DNA from: Apiotrichum sp. Y4204
Lineage: Eukaryota > Basidiomycota > Tremellomycetes > Trichosporonales > Trichosporonaceae
Assembly: GCA_025531455.1 (NCBI GenBank)
Contig: JAMYHL010000009.1
Coordinates: 806,001 to 870,000 of the forward strand
DNA length: 64,000 bases
Reading direction: 5' to 3'
The position numbers and the translations under genes are program-made. Within the stretch, counting starts at the first letter, position 1. Every line of letters starts with the position of its first letter. Shown piece by piece: positions 58,128 to 64,000 of the stretch. A model generated the notes under the pieces. The model was not told the origin of the DNA and searched no databases. It saw only the letters and a list, made by a program, of their open reading frames with translations.

Positions 58128-58766
58128 CAGTGTGTGCCTGCAGTTCCTCCGGTCCTTCCCCCCCTCCTCCCTCCACGCCCGTCTCTCTGTCCTCCCGCTC
58201 TCCCCTCCTCTCTCCACTATCATCTCCCATTCTCCATTCCTGTTCCCAACCCCACACTCACATCACCCGCCCTCTCCCTCTCACACTCTCTCACTCACCC
58301 TCCCCACTCTCGCTCACTCGCTCTCTACCTCCTCTCCTCTCCTCTCCATCCCTCGTCGCCCGCCCATCCTCTCCCCTCTCCTCTTTCCGCGTCCCCCTCT
58401 CTCCGTCCCTCTTACATCTCCTCTTATTCTAGACACCTCAATATTAATATCGACGACATTCTCTCCCACTAAATCGTCGCCTCTCGCGTTGGTCCCATCA
58501 CGTCGTCTTTCGGGATTTGTCCTCTGCATTGCATCTTCGTTTAGAGTCCGTTCGACGACCCACTACACTTGTTTGCGACACGTTCCAACGGCAGCCATCG
58601 ACAGATTCATCCCCATTGAAATCGCAACGCCTCTCTTCGTCGGTTGCGCACACTCTCGCACGCTCGCATCGGCTCCACTAGTCTTTACCGGTCTATTCGC
58701 AAAGCGTGGGCCGTGTCCATTCGTCTCCATTACCACGTCTCCCTCCTCCACCGATCATCACCCACC

Positions 58767-60657
58767 ATGGCGACTACGCATGTAATTGCGTCCAACCCGG
58801 GCGCGCATCTGACTGGCGGCGGCCACTCGTCCAGCTCCAGCAACATTGTCGGCGTGCACTACAAAGTTGGCAAGAAGATCGGCGAGGGCTCGTTCGGAGT
58901 CATCTTCGAGGGTGTGTACTATAAACCGGCATATCTTCCCGTTGTCTTTCTTCCGCTTCGGCCTTTAGCATCGTTTGACCGAGCGAGGGCGTCGCTCCAT
59001 GTACCAACCAGTCTATGACGGGTGTGCGGAGGATTCCTCCGGAGTGGAAACGTCCCGGATGGAAAAATCCAATGCGAGAGTGGCTCTCGCCTGAATGGTC
59101 TGCGTGCCCATTCCATCCCGCCTACATTAGACCCTTGCTGCCCCGATCAACTGCGGTGTGCTGATTTGCAGGTACCAACCTTCTCAACTCGCAGACCGTC
59201 GCCATCAAGTTTGTGAGTAGCTTTTGCGTCGGTGGCAGGTTGCGGCCCATGCTACATTCGTGAAAGACGGAGTTGACATATTATTAGGAGCCGCGCAAGT
59301 CGGATGCCCCTCAGTTGCGAGACGAGTACCGGAGCTACAAGATTCTCAGCGGATGTCGTACGTCTAGTGGATTGCCCAACCTCCCGACGCTGACCGCTAT
59401 AGCCGGTATCCCGCAGGTGTACTACTTTGGCCAAGAGGGGCTGCACAACATACTTGTTATTGACCTCCTCGGCCCGTCGCTAGAGGACCTCTTCGACATG
59501 TGCGGCCGCAAGTTCTCCATCAAGACGTGCTGCATGACTGCTCGCCAGATGGTACGCACTTCTTGATCCGTCCGGCCGCCTGCTAACCGGTACACAGCTT
59601 TCTCGCGTCCAGACCATCCACGAGAAGAACCTCATTTACCGTGATATCAAGCCGGACAACTTCCTGATCGGCCGCCCAGGGACCAAGGGTGCAGGTACCA
59701 TCCACGTTGTCGACTTCGGAATGGCAAAGCAGTACCGTGACCCCAAGACGAAGCAGCACATTCCTTATCGTGAGCGCAAGAGCCTTAGCGGTACTGCTCG
59801 TTACATGTCCATCAACACCCACCTTGGTCGCGAGCAGTCACGACGTGATGACCTCGAGGCGCTCGGCCACGTCTTCTTCTACTTCCTTCGTGGCGGTCTG
59901 CCTTGGCAGGGCCTCAAGGCGGCGACAAACAAGCAGAAGTACGAGAAGATTGGAGAGAAGAAGCAGTCCACCCCTATCGCGGAGCTCGGTGAAGGTTACC
60001 CTGGTATGTATCATGGCGGTGTCAGTGTCATGAGTCCAAACTAACATCACAGCCGAGTTTGCGATCTACCTGTCATACGTCCGCAAGTTGACCTTTGACG
60101 AGACACCCGACTATGACTTCCTGCGGGACCTGTTTGCGACGGCTCTTCAGAACGCAGGAGAGGTTGATGACCAGGTATATGACTGGAACCTGCTCAACGG
60201 TGGAAAAGGATGGGAGGCCGGCACCTCGCACTCGTCTGGTGATGTTCAGCGCCAACCGACCCGGAATCGCGACAACCGGGGTGGCGACCGTGTCGACCGA
60301 TTGCGCAACGGCTCGGGTGGTGGCAACACCCCAAGGGGGGCTCGCAAATCGGGCTCTGCGCTCCCGAACGCGAGCAACCAGGCGATTGTTGGCGTTTCGG
60401 CACCTTCTCACCAAAACTCGCGCCGCCAGTCGCAGCAGGGTGGGCACCCCTTCGCCTCTGGTGGCGGTATGGGCTACGACAACTACGACTCGACCAACAC
60501 TGGAGCCAACAAGGGAGCACAGCCCATCTCGCCGATGAACGTCTCGCGTCCTGGAGGCGCGACCGGCAACTCGCAGCAGATGGCTGGCGAGGCCGACTAC
60601 GCTGGCAACAACCGCTCCTCAGGTTGCCTGGGCTTCCTCTGCTGTGGGCGTAGGTAG
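58767..60657 (+). CDS. casein kinase 1, Yck-type, membrane anchored
   Basis: Exons 58767-58911, 59172-59212, 59288-59357, 59403-59551, 59598-60003 and 60053-60657 give 471 residues. It is a Ser/Thr kinase of the CK1 family. Seen: glycine loop KKIGEGSFG (36-44), catalytic Lys61 in VAIKF, the CK1 signature [21 protein letters not shown] with Asp151, DFGMAK (174-179), and the CK1-specific [14 protein letters not shown] replacing the usual APE region. The kinase domain ends near 330. A Gly/Asn/Ser/Arg-rich tail follows and the protein finishes with [13 protein letters not shown], a Cys cluster like the palmitoylated C-termini of yeast Yck1/Yck2, so plasma-membrane anchoring is expected. Yck kinases act in morphogenesis, nutrient sensing and endocytosis. 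The N-terminal 30 residues are Ser/Gly-rich. ATG lies in CACCATGG. Introns are 260, 75, 45, 46 and 49 nt, all restoring conserved residues. Confidence 0.94.
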
Positions 60658-62461
60658 TAGGCTGGTCCACAATCTCCCTACAACCCTTATACCCCTCCGC
60701 CACACCACCCAATCGTAACTGGCGACTGCAGCTCGCCCCCGTCATATTCTACATCGTCTGTTGCTGTCCTTTTGGCGCTAGCCTTTTTGCACTACCTCGT
60801 AATCGTTGTTTCCTTGGTTCTCGCTACCCCCGCGCTCTCCCACGACGTTCAGTATACCCATCTCACCGGCTTTGCATTTTCCATTTTTGATGCCTTGTCG
60901 CCCCATCCATCCCCTCTTCTCCCCATCACGAGCGCATAGAATCTCCGCTTTCATGAATAGTGCGGTACGAGACCAATGAATGCAATGGGAGTTTTGGGTT
61001 AGATTATGGGAATCGGCGTCCATTATGAGCGTGAATCAGGCTGGGCGGGAAGGTAACTGTCAAGCATGTCAAGACGGAGTCTGTGAAATGACTTGCGGAT
61101 TGTGGAGCCTTGAGCTTTTAACATGTGGTACCCGCTTACCATCAGATCTACGCCCGCAATTGTCTTTACGTCCATACATCGCTAGCATTGAGCACACAAG
61201 TACACAGTACACAATACACACGGACACGCAGCAACACAGCATACCATCGATCATCGGATCATCGGTGGGCACAGCAGTGGCTGCGGGCCGGCTGAAAATA
61301 CTGCGCATCTTTCCATCCTCATCCGCTGCGCATTGTTCCCTGCTTCCGATCCGATGGATCCCTGACAATCGATCAGCACCGCGATCCCTGCGGCGCACAC
61401 GCGCGTCGTTCTGCCTCGATATCTGATCCGCGAGTTAGGCGCACTGCAGCTCGTTACCGAGAAACGTGCGGGGCTCTATCTCGCGCAAAGAGAGAGAAAG
61501 AGAGAGAGAGAGAGAGGAAGATCTTCTCCTGCGCTACTACGATCTTGCAGCACTTCGGACTGTCCGAGGACGCGATTGGAAGCAACAACCCCAGCTAGCG
61601 CTAGCTAACAAGTGGGGGGGGGGGAGGGGGGCGGTTGGGGTTGTTGCTCTGTGGGGTGAGAAGCAGAAGCGGGGGAGATGGTCCCTGTCGATCTGACTCC
61701 CCCCGATCAGTCCAGTCAGACTGACTTATCGTCCGAACTGTGTTGCTGTTGGCGTTGAGATATGGAGGCCCGAGATGAAGATGATCGCAGATTTGCCACG
61801 CAGCTCATAAACACGCAGCTAATAATGGAAAGGAAGACTGTCGACTGTCCCCGCTCAATCAAGCACTGCAAGCACAGTGGCCCAGTGGCCAGGGGCGTGC
61901 CTCCAGTTAGCTGCGAAAAGAGCTGAGCGCGTTTTTTTCCCTCTGGATACTACTAATGTACATGTATTTGGCGCAACTTAAGCCAGTCGCCATTGGTTAT
62001 CATTTCATCGTTGTTGACTCTATCGCATGCCATATACAGACTTCTCCATGATCCATGAGCAGTTCGCAGTATCGGTGGGGGAACAGCCACGTTTCCCGAA
62101 AGATACGCGGGAGATGGCGTTATCGTAGCTGCCCAATCAGCTCGCGCTGATCAGCCACTGGCATGGCTGGGCCCCAGCCGGCCAGCCGGGGTGTGGTGGC
62201 ATGCAGCATGACGTCGCTGCGTCTGGTCTTGCGAGCCGTACGAGCTCGCTTGAGGCCAGCATCTACACCGCGTACAGTGCGCAAGTGCAGACGCTTATCC
62301 CTTTCCGGTGTAGATAGCCAGACTCAGTTGAGCAGCCAGCGGGCTCGGAAAGTGTGAATCCCAATCCCAGCCGCGCAATTGATAACGCCTCAACCCCGTC
62401 CGTCGCGATTAGTTGCATCACATCTTTGTCGTCTGATCACCTCTACACCACCACAAACACC
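60658..62461. other. 1.8 kb intergenic, no gene seen
   Basis: 3' flank of the kinase, then mixed sequence. A GA-repeat at 61487-61516 and a G-rich run near 61613-61632 stand out. The region just before 62462 has a CAC-rich leader. Confidence 0.45.
61487..61516. repeat. GA dinucleotide-rich repeat
   Basis: About fourteen AG/GA dinucleotides with one AAAG interruption in an intergenic interval; a simple microsatellite. Confidence 0.75.
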
Positions 62462-63989
62462 ATGGAACAGCCTCACCTCGAGTCCACGATCCTTCATCCC
62501 GGCGCCGTCGCCGTCGTCACTGGTGCTGCGTGAGTGTTGGGCGTCGCGTGAGGTGTCGCACCGCGTCGTACCTCGTCCTCTGTTGTGTCGTCGTCGTAAC
62601 ATCACTGGTCGTGTGGCCGCATTGCATCACATCGTCATCCTATGCCAGCAGTGATCATGACGCATAGTCGTGTGTTGTCACCGAGATGAGCTCGGTAGCG
62701 GGCGCTGGTGTTGACGCGATGCTTTGGTCATCGCTGGACTCACCGGAGGCGTCTCATCGCTGCATCCATCACCACTGACACTCAGCTCTGGCATCGGTCT
62801 CGCGGCCGCGAAGCACATGGCGAGGGAGGGCGTCTCCGTCGTGCTCGTCGACGTTGCCCCACTCGACGACGCCGTACGCCAAGTCAGGGCTGTCGAGAAT
62901 GCGGGCGAGGTCGTTTCCATTAAGTGTGACGTCTCGCAGATAAAGGAAGTCGTCGCCATGCGCGAAAAGGTGCTCGACCAGTTCGGCGAGGTGCACCTCC
63001 TGCTGAACAATGCGGGCCTTTCTCGCCCCACTCCCGCCTTCTCCCTCACGCAGGACCTCACCGAGCTGCAGGACGCGTGGTCCACCGTGCTCGGCACGAA
63101 CATGTTTGGCATCATCAATGTTGCGCAGGCTTTCGCGCCCGCCATGGCGCGCCAGGAGAACGCCGGCGTCATCATCAACACGGGCTCCAAGCAAGGCATC
63201 ACGACCCCGCCTGGCAGGGCTGGCTACAACGTCTCCAAGGCCGCCGTCAAGGTCTACACGGAGCAACGTGCGTTTAGTGTTGACTGTCTGACAGTGTTCC
63301 TAACGCCTACTAGTTGCGTACGAGCTGCGTAGCATCCCCGACAGCATGTGCACCGCACATCTCTTCATGTGAGTTCGCGCATGACCGTGCAGAACTGGGG
63401 AAAGATCTTGCCAGCAACAGTGCACACGACAGGCGATCTCTGATTGTCACCACTCGCTAACACTAGTCCCGGCTGGGTCTTCACCGGCATGTCGGGCGCC
63501 AATGACGGTCGGCCCAAACCCATCGGCGCCTGGACGCCGGAGCAGACGGTCGAATACATGTTTGAGAAGGTGCTCATCGAGGGCGACTTTTATGTTATCT
63601 GCCCGGATAACGAAACTACTCCTGTGGGTATGAACTTAGGTGATCTGCTGACAGCCAGGCCATAGATAAAGCGCGCATCCAGTGGGCCCTTGGCGATATT
63701 ATTGAGAACCGCCCCGCGCTGTCGCGCTGGCATCCTGCATGTAAGTGGATTGATGCGCGGGAAGTAGATTTGAGGATAGCAACGTGCTATTCTGCGTCTG
63801 ACCACCTCCGGCTCGTCTGATCGCTCCCACATGCGCCTCAGTGGATCACTTCTCAGAGCCCCGGATCTCACTGACATCACAGATGAGGCCCGCTTCGACG
63901 AATTTGTCACTGGCAGGCAAGGACTCTCTGCCCGGTCTAGGAGCCGTGGTCGTCCCATGGATCGTATCCCCGATACTCTCATGGAGTAG
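62462..63989 (+). CDS. short-chain dehydrogenase/reductase
   Basis: Exons 62462-62529, 62786-63267, 63314-63368, 63467-63627, 63666-63740 and 63883-63989 give 315 residues. This is a classical SDR: the Rossmann motif TGAASGIG (20-27) is rebuilt exactly by splicing, Asp45 at the end of strand 2 (VVLVDVAP) suggests NAD over NADP preference, CDVS binds the adenine, NNAG is at 97-100, and the catalytic set is Ser157, Tyr170 and Lys174 (YNVSKAAVK). PGWVFTGMSG is the usual PG motif after the active site. The last 80 residues (EYMFEKVLIEGDFYVICPDN, then an Arg-rich end RSRSRGRPMDR) are typical of fungal SDRs that resemble plant and bacterial oxidoreductases of broad substrate range. The substrate cannot be told. 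The fourth intron is 38 nt; its GTATGA donor rather than the nearby GTGGGT keeps frame. Confidence 0.92.
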
Positions 63990-64000
63990 ATCGTGCATTA

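Larger units (their letters stand above)
55387..58766. other. divergent spacer, LSM8 and casein kinase
   Basis: No recognisable gene. Contains the LSM8 promoter, mixed sequence to 57300, a 33-base T run (57319-57351), then a long pyrimidine-rich leader of the casein kinase gene with several simple repeats, including a GGCTTGCT triplet near 57998 and a CCA-rich block at 58069-58127. Confidence 0.45.

Overview
This is a stretch of nuclear chromosome from a basidiomycete yeast, most likely a tremellomycete and possibly from the Trichosporonales. The genes are split by many short GT...AG introns with CTAAC/CTGAC/TACTAAC-like branch points. Coding sequence is GC-rich at third positions. Start codons tend to follow long CT-rich leaders and sit in CACCATG-like contexts. 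The gene content (CAP10-family GT90 glycosyltransferase, Cdc12-type septin, COG5, LSm8, kynureninase) is fungal. The genus is inference; no rRNA or mitochondrial marker is present. Exon models below were built by hand from splice signals and reading-frame continuity. Where family knowledge decided a join, the entry says so.

Layout. 0-12 kb: a partial minus-strand gene runs off the left edge. It is followed by a membrane-anchored heparinase II/III-like protein (plus) and a long Ser/Pro-rich CaaX protein (plus) whose first exon is uncertain. 11.5-16 kb: kynureninase (minus) and porphobilinogen deaminase (plus) are divergent across an 0.9 kb spacer. 16-24 kb: a Cdc12-type septin is followed by two unrelated-looking F-box-like proteins, all plus strand. 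24-33 kb: a CAP10/GT90 glycosyltransferase and COG5, both minus and both secretory-pathway proteins, are separated by about 3.5 kb with no convincing gene. 34-36 kb: a small GPI-anchored Ser/Thr-rich wall protein (plus) and a putative small membrane protein (minus). 36-43 kb: gene-poor DNA with one intron-containing tRNA-Ser(CGA). 43-47 kb: a 1,162-residue conserved basidiomycete protein with an Ig/cadherin-like domain and Gln-Ala tracts (minus). 47-54 kb: gene-poor. 54-55.4 kb: LSM8 as four tiny exons (minus). 58.8-60.7 kb: a Yck-type membrane-anchored casein kinase 1 (plus). 62.5-64 kb: a short-chain dehydrogenase (plus).

The genes look like housekeeping and cell-surface functions, not one pathway. 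Heme synthesis (HEM3), kynurenine/NAD metabolism, septin cytokinesis, Golgi trafficking (COG5) and surface-glycan synthesis (GT90, GPI protein, heparinase-like) are mixed, with no operon-like logic and no intact transposon or CRISPR. The most unusual signals concern RNA processing. COG5 has six confident introns, five of them only 33-37 nt. A 34-nt intron occurs in a second gene, CDC12 has a 13-nt microexon, several introns appear to end in AAG, one gene has a candidate intron without a 3' AG, and LSM8 is broken into exons too small to stand out as open frames.
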